The position numbers were made by a program, and so were the translations under genes. The notes below the pieces were generated by a model. That model saw only the letters and a list, made by a program, of their open reading frames with translations. It had not been told where the DNA came from and searched no databases. Below, piece by piece: positions 31,301 to 43,832 of a DNA stretch of 64,000 nucleotides. The stretch covers positions 415,895 to 479,894 of the forward strand of contig JAFEUB010001039.1 in NCBI GenBank assembly GCA_024529925.1, read 5' to 3'. This DNA is from Ophthalmolycus amberensis. Its lineage: Eukaryota > Chordata > Actinopteri > Perciformes > Zoarcidae. The stretch's first letter is position 1. Each line of letters opens with the position of its first letter.

Positions 31301-33194
31301 ACGCCGACCATTTTCACCGATCCATCGGGGACTCGTGGAAGTGCTGTAGCTATAATGTCACCAGCAGTGGGCTGGCTCATGAAAGAAACATTAGCGAGCG
31401 AGATGAGAAGACAGGAAGGCAATACACACAGCAAGTCAACACAATTATTGATTTTATTCAAATGAATACAATCATTTTTATTTCAAGTATAATTTCTATT
31501 ATTCCTTCCCTCCCCCAATTTATTTTGTCGGAGAGCAGCACTCGGTTCAGTTTCACACATGCACTTTGTCAAGTGGTAAAATCTCTAATTCTAGGCATAA
31601 TGCCAATGTATATAAAAAAAATACAGCTAAAAAGAGGAATTGCTCTTGTAATGCCATACATCTCCGAAGATGTTTTATCCCATTAATTGGCATGAGGACT
31701 TTTCGACGAGGTGTTTTGCTCTGATTGTGACCAGCTCCACGTTTAGCCGGCTGTAATTGCTCCACAGAGAAACCGCCTATTGTTTTGTTTTGTGACGACG
31801 CGAAGGCTTTAAGCTTTGAATGTAAATGTGACATTCACAGTATTTGCTTTGCCCTTCAGGCCAGGGCTGGCTGTAAAGCGTTTGAAGTGTGACTGAGCAC
31901 AATCCGCATGTGTGTGTGTTTTAACGTTTTTTTCTTTATAATACGCAATCATGAAAAGGGCACATCGATGGAAATTAGATCCTGTGAAGGAGGGGAGGGG
32001 CGTCGGAGTGGTGACGTTGGAGAGAGAAAAAAAAGTGTGTGTGAGAGCTTTTCATTGTGTCCCCGCTAACAGTTTTCTTGTAATTATTGAAAATTGATGT
32101 TTGCTGCGAAGCTGTAAATCTGCAAGATCTCTTGTTAATAAAGCGGCAGAGAGGCAGCCGGGCTGTTAGGCTGGGAAATAAAAGGCAATCAAGCCTCCGA
32201 CTTCCTGTCCCCTCGCCCCAAAATGAAGCAGCAGAAATCCTAATTAACTGAGAGGATGAGCGGCTCTTACTCCAGCGCTCGGCTAGTCGGTGCCACATTT
32301 AGCTGCTATACTCTAATGAAGACGCTCTGCTAGCCGCCTCTCCCTCTCTCCATCTCTCTCCTCCTTCCTTCCTTCCAGCCCTCTCTATCTGGCTCTGGCT
32401 TGCCTGAGGTATGTTCTGCCCCTCAGCTCCTCTCCTTCCATACCTCCTCCTCCTCCTTCCGTGTGAGTGAAGTTATGGATGTGACTGTTGCACTGATGGA
32501 GTGAGAGGAGCTCTGTAGCCTGGAGGTGTCTGGGAGTCCTGCATAGGAAATCGGTGAGCTAGATGATGGCCTCTGTGATGCTTATTGCGGCTTATGTAAA
32601 GTGCTGCGAGAGAGTGGGAGAGACGGCATTGATCTCCTCCCATTGATTTCATAGATCCCTTTTTTTAAAGATGACAATAAAGTTGTCTTTCTGTGTCATC
32701 TTCAAGTGCTCCTTTTCGGCGACGTGGTAAATTACTCCTGTCATGAAACCGCCCATATCCCGAACAGCACTGTGCGATCAATCGTGGACTTAATAGCCAG
32801 TTAAATCTTCTTTTTATTTTGCACACTTGATATTTGTACGTGAACATGTCACAGTCAGGTTGGTCATGTATTGCTCCCCGCAAAGTAGCTTCAATAGAGA
32901 ATAAGATATGCTCAGGGAAGTGAATGCTGTGCAATGAGCCCCGTCGTTGTGTTGTTGTTGTGGAGTGAGTGGCGATTGATTGTTTGAAACCTGAGTCCCG
33001 CCTCGGCTCCCAGCCAGCTGCCTCTCACTATTTACCTGTAAACTTGTCCTTTCTGCTTTCGCTTTGTCTGGGGATGGCCGCAGAGCTCTCTCTGTCGCTT
33101 CTCCCCCCCCCCTCTTTGTTGTACCAAGCAGCCCAAAGGCCTCCAGGGATGAACAGACAAATAGAAGACAGCGAGAGAGGTGAGGCTCGGTCCA
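25302..33194. other. Non-coding region (intergenic or rere intron), 5' part
   Basis: I found no recognisable protein-coding exon. Open frames here are short and look random. The segment at about 27560-27900 and the blocks at 31020-31100 and 31440-31860 are high-complexity, homeodomain-site-rich sequence of the kind seen in conserved non-coding elements. A CpG-rich island lies at about 30340-30480. Microsatellites are few and G/C homopolymers of 11 bp or more absent. Confidence 0.5.
30340..30480. promoter_or_regulatory. Small CpG-rich island of unknown role
   Basis: The stretch contains agacggcgcacgagccgg, cggcgagctcgggg, gcggccgc and cggcgccgccgg, far richer in CpG than its surroundings. It could be an unannotated promoter or enhancer. 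A possible acceptor (ttttctgtgtgtag) lies upstream at about 30191, so a non-coding exon beginning there is conceivable, but nothing confirms it. Confidence 0.35.
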
Positions 33195-36100
33195 CCCCCC
33201 CCCCCCCCAATTCTCCTATCTATCTTTTTCCCTTGCGAGCACTCTGCCAGACAAGTTTCCAGGCACTCAAAAGCAGCAAATCGACTCACTGTAGGAATCA
33301 CTGTCACTTAGCCGAGCTGGGGCATAGCGGCACACCAGGATGCCAAATCCTCCTCCTCCTCCTCTCCCCATTTCACCGCCTTCTCAAATGAAGTAAAATG
33401 CTATTTGGCATAGCATGGCTGAGGCCTGGTTCTCTGTACAGAGGAGCTTATTCCACTCTAGCCCCCCCCAAAATGTTTTGTCTTTTGCCTCCTCAGCTCT
33501 ACATTAGTGGGTTGTTACTGATGACGACTTGATTAAGTGCTTGTGGAAGTGTCTGGTGAGCAGCGGAGCACGGATCTCTTGATTTGCTCTGGTTCATTTT
33601 AAGCGGCGCGATATAGTGCGGCACTATTGCGCGAGTCTCTCATCGGGAGATGGTGATGTCTTGTTTGCGCACAGATCCCATGATTGTGATTGAACGTGAG
33701 GAGAGCGCCGTCAGAGTTTCTCCAAATCAAAGGATCTGCTCGGCACAAAGCCAGCTGCCCCCACTGCAAAAACACCCAAATGTAGAAAGCGGAGTACGGT
33801 GGTGCTTCGTTTCACTCTCGTGAACATGCGCTCGGATGCACGCACAAAGCGCAGAGACACGCGCACCCGGTGGAATGAAAGCCGAACAATGCTCCTGACT
33901 GCAGGAGTTTTAAATTTCCCTCATTTTGTCACAAGGAAGAGGTTCACCGCCACCTCTGGCAGCCCTCGCCTCTCCTTGGAGAACCAGCAGCCCCCCCCCC
34001 CTCTTCTCCTTGTTCCCTCTGTATTTAGCACTCAAGTCTTTACCTCTAATCAACGACACGCTTGTGAGAATCTCTACATAAAAAAAACAGCTCAGTGCTG
34101 CTTTATTTCATTTTTTCTTTCTCTTTCCCTCTGCATGACTCTTCCCCGGAGTTTTTTTTTGTCTTGCCCTGTGCAGCTGCTGCTGTGAAGAGAATGACAA
34201 CAGGCAGAGAAAACAAAAAGGACATGTCGTCTTTACCCCCCCCGCCCCCCCCCCCCCATTTTCTCTTCTCGGTCAGCGGCTGCTTACATTACACAGGGCT
34301 CGTCCACCTTGTATTTGCTGTTGCGGAGAGATAAAGACGATGAAAGTGAGAAATACGTGTGACTTTCTCTGGGAATTTGGCTTAGGAATGCAGTCGTACG
34401 AGTGGGTGTATGGGGGGGCGTGGAAGTGGTTTTTTTTTTTTACATTTGTGTGCATTTTGTTTGTACTGTAGGAGTAAACGGAACTCGTGGGTCATGGGAA
34501 TCATCCGGCGTGTTTTAATTGTTTGCGACTCGTGAAATGAGAAAGGATAATGTGTGACTAGCGGACCCGGGAGATTACAATCCGGTCAGCCGCCTGAAGG
34601 AGTGTCAGAGAGATGCATCACCACATCTCCTGTCTCTGCCCCCCTGAGCCATAAACCACTCACCAGCATTTAGCCAGCAGTGATTTCTCCTCCGTTCACC
34701 TCCTCGCCCTGTTCCTGATCCCGTGGAGCTGCTGGTGAAAAAAAAACTCCCAGGCTAGTGTGTGTGTGTGTGTGTCTCTGTGCTTGCATCCCTGGTTCTC
34801 TGCAAATCTCTGCAGCACCACCTGATTTGACTTGGTAATGGGGCATTGATGAGACTCGGGGTGGAAATGGGGTAAAAAAAGCACAAAACCATACAGCAAA
34901 AACCCACGACTGTGAGGCGTCAGGTTTCTCACTGGCAATTGACAAAAGAGGGGAAAACGAGCGAGAGGGTGAGGTAAAAACAAATGGAGGACTGTGGAGA
35001 TATAGCTGTCATCTGTTGATGCCTACGGTCACCTGCTCTTCCTGCAGCGGGAGGAAAAAATAAGCTGAGAGGTGGAGATGGGCCTCGATTTGTATTTCTT
35101 ACTCCGCTATACTGAAAAAGCCGGTTCTCTCCCCAGGACAGCAGGTTATTTACATCTTTAGCAGAGCTCATTGCTCTCAGAATATTGAGCTCAGTGTGGA
35201 GGACATAAAAGGTAGCCAAGCCAGGAGTAGTAGGAGAGATAAAAGCAGCAGCGCTTAAGCTCTCTGTGTTATTTGAAGCGCATGTCTACTGCTGTTGATC
35301 TAGCCACTAGCCTAATAATTCATCTTGCCTAGTTTTTTATCACCCAGTGCACGTCTATGCTCACACACACGCCCACACACAGTAACTACTCGCAAACACA
35401 AATCCCCCTCAGCCAGCGAGGTTAGGCCCCCTCTAATATAAAACAAGCGATTCAGAGATGAAACGCTCGTCATTCTGCAGCCTCACCACAGCCATCCAGA
35501 CGGATGAGTAGCGCTGCCGAACACAAAGCCGGGGCTGCCTCTCGCCCAGCTCCCTCACAGGGAGCATCTTGTCTAATGTTATCACTCCAGCATACTGCTG
35601 CAATTAATATTGATGTGCTTTAAAGCACGCTCCAGCAGCCCTGCTTCCCTTTCTCTCTTGCTTGTGTGTTTGTGACTCAGGAGGAAGAGAGCAATAAAGC
35701 CGACGGGGAGAAGAATCCAGGCAGGATATCACAGTCCTCATGTCAGCTGTCTTAGAGCTGGAGGGATGTGCGGATAAAGACAAGGGGATGAAACTGAATC
35801 CGACCCAGCCAGACGGGCAGGTAGCACGGCGTGTAGGTGCTGGTGGAGACTCAGAGCGCTCCGTCGCTTAGCTGGGGGCAGCCTGTTTATTTAGTCATGT
35901 TGTAATAATGCTTGACCTTTTCTTTCAAGTCCACAGACTGACCTTTCGCACCTTGCTCCTTGGCAAGTGTGTGTGGTGTGGTGGGGGGGGGCACATGCAG
36001 AGAGGGAAACGAGCACCTCCTTTGCGGGGAGCTTCATGGTCTGCCAACTCCAGGAGTGGATTTTTTCTAATTAGTATGCATTAGGTGGTTAGTGCAAAGC

Positions 36101-36214
36101 ATTTAATTATGCGAGATGGCACTAAACTGTCTATGTTATGATTAGCCCAACACGTTACAACCTTAATCTCTTCATTTTCCCCCCCTATCTCTTTCAATGG
36201 ATGGGGAGGAGGTA

Positions 36215-36310
36215 GGGGGGGGGGGGGTAGGCTGGCAAAGGAGGATGATGATGGGAGGGGGGGTAGGCTGGCAAAGGAGGATGATGGGAGGGGGGATAGG
36301 CTGGCAAATG
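36215..36310 (+). repeat. Minisatellite, about 33-36 bp unit, 2.5 copies, adjoining poly-G
   Basis: The unit taggctggcaaaggaggatg, followed by atgggagggggg, occurs at about 36228 and 36265. A partial third copy, taggctggcaaatg, begins at about 36297. The array begins with a run of 13 G. Confidence 0.9.
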
Positions 36311-38345
36311 TTTTCTCCCTAGAAGGATTTTGATATTTTCTCGTCTCCCCTCCTTCCTGCGTGCCCCCAGAAGACACTTTGTCAGACGATATTGAATCAA
36401 GTCGCTTCCTTTTATGTGTGCGTGTGCACGTCCCTGCTCTCTGTTTTCACTGAGCCGCTTTCCATGGTCGGCAAGGCTTTTTAATCTTGGGTAGCAGGCA
36501 GCGGTGGTAGAGTCTGAGCGAGCGAGCGAGCCAGGCAGGCAGGCAGGCAGCCATCCAACCAGGCAGTCAGTCAGTCGCTCGCTGCAGTGGAGCCCCAGCA
36601 GCTCCCCGGAGGAGCCCATTATACAGCAGAGATATCAAACCATGAATCATTTACGCCAGTCCTCCCCTCCCTTCTCTCCTGCCCTCGCACGCAGCCTTGA
36701 CGCCCGGCCGGCCGCCTGCTTGCCGCTGTCTGCATCTTCAGTGAATGATTATTGCATTTCATAAACATGAACCGGAGTAATTAAAGCATTATTGATCCTT
36801 TCCATGTTGGCTCCAAGGTGGACAAACATGTTTTTTTTTTTGCCGTCCTCTTTACACATCTTATTTTGTCCCTCTAGGAACAGCAGACGGTAATTTATTT
36901 AGCCACCCCCCCCCCCCCCCCCCCCCCTGTATGTTTAAGCATTTCAAGAATAGCCTTCATTCAGGGAGGAGGGTGATGATACAACAGAGTGGGGTTCTTG
37001 GGCCGGTCACATTGTGCCTGTGCGTCGTGAGGACTGTGTTGGAGTTTTGCGTAAAAAGTGTAGGGAGACTGGGGGGGGGGGGTGTAAATGTGCTGGAAAA
37101 GAGTGATTTAGGTCAGCGGCCGTGTCTGCATCTGTCATTCTGACAAGCCGGCGCTTCAAGACGGCTGTGCGGTGTTGAATAAAGGACGGAGCGAGAGACG
37201 AGTGAGGAGAGAGCTGGCTCTTTCAAACGGAGAAGAGGAGAACCTGACTTGACTGTGATTTGTGCTCTCAGCGACGGGCACGGTGTGACAAGCAGCCGTT
37301 TGATATGAATCTAATCAGTTTCACCTCTTTATTGAGGATCAAGACAGTTAGAGCTCCTGCAAAGAAGTGCACGTCTCCTTGCCTTCCTCCCATCTGTTTG
37401 TCCTTCTCTCTCTCTCGCCCTCCTCAGCTCTCCGCTGCTGTCATTTCTTCTTCTGGTCATTTTTCCTTCTTCACTCCGTCTTTACTTTCCCCCTGTTTCC
37501 TCATCCGCCCTCTCCTCCTATTTCAATCAGGAGTGCACTTCAGTTTCTGTGTAAACATCACAATTACCGATGAGGAAAAATGAAATTGCTGGCATCTCCA
37601 CCAGGGGATTAGAGGAGCCATTTTGTGTATTACTTATTAATGTGTCCGTCTCTCCTTTTGCGCCATCACCCACTGAGCTGTATGGATTGTTTACTGTCAT
37701 ACAGGCAAACATATAAATCTATTCGTAGCCCGTTTTTCACCTCTATAATTGTCCCAATGAAAAGTGTTAATTTAATGGGATATTGGTTAAACCTAATTAT
37801 GTTTATTCACAGCTGTTGTTTTTCTCCGCTTCCCAAAAACTGCTCAATAATACCGTCATAAAATCTATATTGCTAAACGCAACATAAAAATGTGATTGAT
37901 CCAGCCATTCCAGATCTGTGATAGCCTGCCTGAGCTAGCCTCCTCTCTCTCTGCCCTGTGGCTCGTCCCCTTTGTCTGTGAGCCACATGGCTCTCTACAG
38001 GGCTTAGTCTAATCAGTGCTAAATATTCAGCAGTAGTCCGTCGCCTAATCAGCTAGAGCGTAATCATTGTCAACCAATTGCATTCCTCTTGACCTCCCAG
38101 ATGGAGGTAAACTGCACGGCCTCTCCATAGCGCTGCCTCAATTACTGCAGCAGTAATGGTGATAAAGAAGACCACGGGCTCAAATGAAAATGGCTGATTG
38201 ATGTGGACACACATGGCTTATAATTGGATTATAAGGACGGAACGTTAATGGTGTTAGGGGCGTCGTGGTGGAGCGGGAGCCTAAACACGGAACCAGGTAT
38301 TTAGGGATTGGCACCTAAAGCCCGGCCGTGTTGTCCCGCCCCCTC

Positions 38346-38348
<3 letters not shown>

Positions 38349-38377
<29 letters not shown>
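38349..38377 (+). repeat. (GT)n microsatellite
   Basis: About 14 GT units lie 120 bp upstream of a (CA)n run at 38500-38553. The two are in opposite orientation and could pair. Confidence 0.97.
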
Positions 38378-38379
<2 letters not shown>

Positions 38380-38498
38380 AAAGTAGAATGCTTATGTGTG
38401 CTGCCAGTAACTGGCTCTCTTATGCTAGTGACAGCTGTGGGGTCAGAACAAAAAGCTGTCTATATCCAAAGCAGCAGCAGCTCCTCTTCCGTCTGTCC

Positions 38499-38499
<1 letters not shown>

Positions 38500-38553
<54 letters not shown>
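38500..38553 (+). repeat. (CA)27 microsatellite
   Basis: A perfect AC run that is the complement of the GT run at 38349-38377. Confidence 0.97.
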
Positions 38554-38557
<4 letters not shown>

Positions 38558-38611
38558 TGAGTCACTGGGAGAATTTGGGAAGATGAGACATGTCTATTCT
38601 ACATTGCTGAA

Positions 38612-38828
38612 CAAGGCTGCAACTAAATCTTATTTTCATTGTCCATATTCTGATTAATCTGATGAATGAGGCTGTCCTAACTTAGTCTCTAGCCTTCTCT
38701 TCACAACATACCACATCTTAAAGTAAGATCATGAAATGTGTTATCTTGGCTGACCAACGTCACAAACAAAAAGTATGAAGAAAAACCTGGAAATCTACAC
38801 ATTTGCTGTGCAGCAACCGGGCAATGTC

Positions 38829-38850
<22 letters not shown>
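38612..38850 (-). repeat. Teleost interspersed repeat (gttagttgcagcc family), minus orientation
   Basis: ggctgcaactaaatcttatt, tttcattgtcc and ctgattaatctg match the reverse complement of a repeat common in percomorphs, whose end reads ataatgaaaataat...agttgcagcc. A plus-oriented copy lies at about 42175-42345. The outer limit is approximate, and the copy runs into a (TTA)n tract. Confidence 0.5.

Positions 38851-38867
<17 letters not shown>
38830..38867 (+). repeat. (TTA)n microsatellite
   Basis: About 12 perfect ATT units. Confidence 0.97.
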
Positions 38868-38868
<1 letters not shown>

Positions 38869-40707
38869 ACAATCATGTGATTATATTATTATAAAATAGC
38901 CTAGTCCTTAGATGATTTATCAGCAGAAGGAGGAGCTGGTCAGCCGTGTTGCTGGGGGGGGGGGGGGTTTCCATGTTGTCAGACTGCTCCTCACTTCTCT
39001 CTGTTTATCCTAATGGAGAGCGTTAAGAGACGGATGTAATTAATTGACCCTGGCAGCTCGGAGGCGCTGTGTTCAGAGTCCAGGGGGGGGAGCAGGTGCT
39101 TTACTGTGCTGCCCACCATCGCTCTCCTAGTCCTCATCTCAGGGCTGCGTATCTTTGCCGAGCGCCCGACACTCCCCGCTGACCGACCGGCTCTCGGTAA
39201 AGTGCTGGATGCCTGCGCCTGCAGTGCGCGGCATAATACCAGCTAATGCCTGAAGGAGTGCCCCCCCCCCCCCCCCCCCGTTTCTGTCTCTCAGCCGCTG
39301 CTTAGCCGAGCAGAGCTGAGTGCCTCCCTTTCTACTCTGCCTGGCAGTTTATTAAAGGGAATACCAGCTTCTTCTTCTTTCTTTCTTTTTTTTTTCCTCG
39401 CGCCCGGCGCGTTTGATTTCGACAGCAGCAGAGGCTGTCATGGCAGATAAAAGGCAGTGGGGCCCCCAGAATTACGGTGCACACAGCATCTGTATTTACT
39501 GCGTCATTCTGCCTGCCTCTGACAAGGGAGGAGGAGGAGGAGGAGAAAATGGAGGACAGGCTGCTGCATTCATGTGTCTTTACATTGACATGTCTCATCA
39601 GGGAAAGAGGTGGACATCCAAGCCATCAATCAGCCCCTTTCAATACGCCTGTCCGGCACACTGTAATACTCACACATAAAGACGGCATTATAGTGACTGT
39701 TGACATATTTATAATCCTCTTTTTCAGTTGGCTTTGTCAGGTGAAGTAAAATAAAAGGTTGGTTGTGGTGTGCTGGCTAAAAATGTCAAGAAAGCAGTTT
39801 TATTTATTTATTTGACTGAGATGGTGTGAATAGATAAGTGTTGGTGTTGCTTTTGATTTCTCAAATTGGCGAGTAACAAACGTGCAAACGGCACACTCGT
39901 CACATGTATTCACAGAAATATAGTGAGAGGAGCTTATTCTTGTCTCGGGTGCCACTGATTTCCCAGATGTTTGCCACTTCTAAATAATCGGATAATTGAT
40001 TTCAGTTTCTAAAAAAGCGTTTTCTCTCGGAAGTCTCGCCTCGACAAAGACTTAACAGAGAGATCTGTCTTTCCTGGCCGTGTCTCTCACTGAGGCTGTG
40101 GGTCACGCTCATTTTTCATCGGCATCAATTCATCGTGCTTTAATTAACACAACAAGGATCCGGTGTCATCTAATACAAACTCATTAGCCTAACTCCCAGC
40201 AACTCGAGAACAAAATGTTACTGCACTGTTTTCAGTTTTTTGGTATATATTAGAATTGATTATGTTGATGTATTCATCCACATAAATTCCTTTTTTTTTC
40301 AGATGATATCTGTAGGCCATTTCATGTGCTTAGTATCTAAAATAAGCCTTTGGTTACAATACAATCCTCGTGCTATAGTTTGCTTAATCGGCTTCAGCGG
40401 CGTTTGTAGCAACCGGCTGTCTGTCTTCCTCACGCGTCTCGATGCTCTAGCCCGTGGTGACAGCAAGACTAATGTATTCATGGCGCCGCCATGGTGAGAG
40501 GCATTACTTTACCTTTGCTTAATTGAGGGGAAACTCTCCCGACACCTGCTTAGCACGGCGCTCGGCTTGCAAAGCGGCCAAACTCAACCCTCGGAGCCGA
40601 GGCCACTGAACCCTGACTGCGAAATAACACAAGCCAAGACCACCCAGGGACCGCCGAGGGGAGAAATGATTTAATAATGTTGATGAGATATTACACCGAG
40701 CCCTTCC

Positions 40708-40711
<4 letters not shown>

Positions 40712-40785
<74 letters not shown>

Positions 40786-40954
40786 CTCGCGCTCTCGCGC
40801 TCTCGCGCTCTCTCTCTCTCTCGCTCTCTCTCTCTCGCGCGCTCTCTCTCTCGCGCGCTCTCTCTCTGTCTCTCTCTCTGTCTCGCTCTCGCTCTCGCTC
40901 TCGCTCTCGCTCTCGCTCTCGCTCTCGCTCTCTCTCTCATATATATATATATAT
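40712..40954 (+). repeat. Compound (CT)n / (CTCG)n / (CTCTCG)n microsatellite ending in (AT)n
   Basis: About 228 bp of pyrimidine-biased repeat passes from pure CT into CTCGCG and then regular CTCTCG hexamers, and ends in 16 bp of AT. On the minus strand it reads as Arg-Glu and Arg-Ala repeats, which is an artefact of the repeat. Confidence 0.97.
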
Positions 40955-41181
40955 TGCTACTTACCTGGGCAGGGAGACGGCTCTGACTCTGTGCCTGAAG
41001 GTGTATTTAGATGGGGCTGCTAAATATTTCACACCCTGAAGACGGAGAAAAAAAAAAGTGAAAGAAGAAGAAGCAAAAAAGAGGAGCAAAAAAAGACAGT
41101 GCAGAGGGTTTTGACAGGGAGTGTAGTCAAGGGCAGTCAGGGCAAGCTTGTAATTGGCTGACACCAGAATGTAGCGGTGGA

Positions 41182-41212
41182 TGTGTGTGCGTGCGTGTGT
41201 GTGTGTGTGTGT
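41182..41212 (+). repeat. (GT)n microsatellite, slightly interrupted
   Basis: A GT run with GC interruptions. Confidence 0.95.
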
Positions 41213-41372
41213 CAGACAATACAGTCTGAATACTGTAAGGCCAAATATATCCCTCCAGCCACACTGCATTTCAGTGTGTTGATATGCTGCCATCGCCTCG
41301 CACTCCAGTGAATGTTGATCTCAAGCACAGCAGACACGCTGTATTATTTTCTTTGGGCTCCGACACCAAACA

Positions 41373-41399
41373 CCCCCCCCCCCCCCCCCCCCCCCCCCC
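41373..41399 (+). repeat. Poly-C tract, 27 bp, longest G/C homopolymer in the window
   Basis: An uninterrupted C run, with an 18-bp G run only 200 bp downstream (41598-41615). Together they form a potential G:C-paired hairpin. Confidence 0.95.
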
Positions 41400-42174
41400 A
41401 ACCGCTGCAGCATTACAAGCAAGGTCCCATATGAGACTCAGCATGACGGCTCCACTGAGCTCCTGCCTCGGTTTTTTTTTTTTTAATTGTCCCGTGCCCC
41501 AGGGGCTGCTGGGAGCTAGCTGGGTGGGTAGGGGTGAACATTTTCTCCAGGGGGGGCGAGGAGAGGTGGATGACAGAACACTCGCGGTGTCAGGTGCGGG
41601 GGGGGGGGGGGGGGGAGAGATGGAGAGGTTGCTGACAAGCTAACCGTGGGGAGCCGAGTAGTGGGAAGCCACTCACTCAGATTGGAGAGGAGAGAGAGCT
41701 TTATGTAAGAGGAAAGCACACAGGAGGCGGCCATCACTCCAGCACCACTGCACTCACTGATACATATTATTCAGCTGTTATCAGCTGCTCTATTAACAGA
41801 CTCCACTGCTAGAAATGGATGCAAATAACACAGTGTGGCCCCCAGCAATAGATTCTTTTGCACTGTGAATGAGCAGCTTATATAATGGCGTCCGGACTGA
41901 CGGCGTCGTCTCCTCCGGTAAACACCGTTCGCTCTGTCAGCACTTTCGCTGTCTCGCCCTCTTCGTGTTGCGATCCGTTGAGAGGCGATAGTGTGGTGTC
42001 TTGCACCTTCAATTCCTGGCCCAACACTTTCCGTAATGAGAACATGTCTGCTGGATAAAACATCCTCTTGGTCTCTAGTTTAGATTATAACAGTCTGCTT
42101 GGTAATCGATAAGTAATGTTTGAGCAAAGCTGCTAAACATTTGATGGCTCCAGCTTCTTGTCTCGCCATATAAA

Positions 42175-42345
42175 CGTAACATCTTTGGGTTTTAACTGTT
42201 GGATCGACTAAAAAGCTATTTGACTGCCACCTCAGACTCTAGGAAAGTGAATAATTGAGAAACAAATATTGCAGATTAGATTAATTGATAATGAAAATAA
42301 TTGTATAAATATTAAATAATGTATAGTTGCAGCCAGGGTTGTGAT
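42175..42345 (+). repeat. Teleost interspersed repeat (gttgcagcc family), plus orientation
   Basis: tttgactgccacctcagactctaggaaa is broadly similar to the usual 'tttgaggacgtcacc..gggaaa' part. It is followed by gattaattgataatgaaaat and tatagttgcagcc, the expected end of the family. The copy is diverged. Assignment is from memory. Confidence 0.5.
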
Positions 42346-43220
42346 TCGGTTACCAACATTTACATGCAGCAATTTTACAATTGACCTTATTCTAAATACG
42401 TAGTTCTACTAGCTGTTTATGTGAGTTACTAATTCCCATTTACACGCAAACCGGCCTAGTCTAATAAATATCTTGAGACGCCTCCTCCGCATTATGTTGC
42501 AACATCAGTTTTTTACCCGTAATCAGCTTTAAACCACATCTCTCTGTCGTGTTGCTACTCTTTGAAAGCCTTTTTGTGTGGCTTCTGGAATAACACTGAG
42601 CTTTGTACTCTTCATCTTGCAGCTGCTTTAAAGCCGAGTCAGATGGTAGAGCCTGTTTTTATCAAGCAGGTAGATTTCTTTAAAATCCTGTCAAAGCTCT
42701 GACCGTGATTCATCACTCCATTAAGGTGTACATGCATCTTTAAATGCTGTTGAATGAATGCGTGTCTTAATGTGGTTGTGCTTTCTCTGAATATGAAAGT
42801 ATTCCGGTTAGGGTGATTTAGAAAAGTGTGTTTACGTGGTCATTCATAATTAATCGTCTCAATTGGCTGAAGTATTGAAAAACTGCAGTCCTTGTAAAAA
42901 GCCACTTTTAGTAAAACGAATAATAGCGGAGCTGTTCCGGGCTGCTGGAATGAAATGTTGTGCAGCGGCATGTTTTTTTTGGGGGTCTTGCTCTTCCCGT
43001 GTTGCTGGCCCGGAGACGTCGTCCACGCTGGGGTCAGAGGCTCTGAGGATAGCCCTGAGGGGATGCGAGCTGCGCTGATAGCACACCTGCTTGTTTCACT
43101 GAGATGTTTTCCAAGTGCAAACCGGCCCAGCTCCCTCCCAGCTGCTTTGGATTGTTCTGCAAAACCTCACGCAAAGATGGAGTGTGGCCAGTACACCTCT
43201 GGCTCTGTAGCTCTCCCTGC

Positions 43221-43221
43221 A

Positions 43222-43264
<43 letters not shown>
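43221..43264 (+). repeat. (CA)n microsatellite
   Basis: A perfect 44-bp run, the first of three CA arrays within 600 bp (also 43379-43404 and 43787-43829). Confidence 0.97.
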
Positions 43265-43267
<3 letters not shown>

Positions 43268-43378
43268 TACTTACACATGCATGCACGTACCTGCAGCCAT
43301 GCACAGCATCACGGCATTCAGGTCTCTATGTTTGTCTTTGCACGTTCAGATCATCGCACACACATACCCGTATACAAC

Positions 43379-43404
43379 CACACACACACACACACACACA
43401 CACA
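43379..43404 (+). repeat. (CA)13 microsatellite
   Basis: A perfect run, part of the local CA cluster. Confidence 0.97.
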
Positions 43405-43785
43405 GGACCAGATTATGCTGTCACCACAAAAAGCTTTGTAGCTATAGAGCACAGGCGGGCTGGCTTTTTCGCAACGGGTCAGAGTTGACTGCAAATTACA
43501 GCTGGTGGCTGACCGCGGCCGGTGATGGATCTCAATGCAGTCTGTGTGTTTACCCACACACCTGCACCCCTCATGGCTGGGAGAGACAGGCAGCACAGCC
43601 GAGAGCACACAGCCATTTTGTAACACCTCAAGGAACTCTCTCCTCTCCTCTCCTCTGTATGAGGAATAGATGAGGTGGTGCCATTAAGTGAATTTGCTGT
43701 TATTTCCCCAGGCTCTTAGCTGAAGATGTCAAACCTCAGCCAGCGAGGCAGCCAAGGATGACTGCCGGCTCAGACAGAGAGAGGC

Positions 43786-43786
<1 letters not shown>

Positions 43787-43829
<43 letters not shown>
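43787..43829 (+). repeat. (CA)n microsatellite
   Basis: A perfect 43-bp run, part of the local CA cluster. Confidence 0.97.

Positions 43830-43832
<3 letters not shown>

Noticed and set aside
35740..35765. Sequence resembling miR-34 (gtcagctgtcttagagctgg)
   Set aside because: MIR34A lies near this synteny block in mammals, so I checked, but the seed ggcagtgt is absent and there is no hairpin; the true locus should lie on the other side of slc2a.
40671..40940. Minus-strand open frame rich in Arg-Glu and Arg-Ala dipeptides, tempting as the RERE dipeptide repeat
   Set aside because: It is the translation of a CT/CTCTCG microsatellite, on the strand opposite to that expected for rere, with no splice context or flanking atrophin-like sequence.
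42955..43673. Overlapping long plus-strand open frames with His-Thr repeats
   Set aside because: They are produced by (CA)n microsatellites in different frames; no domain or conserved pattern is seen.
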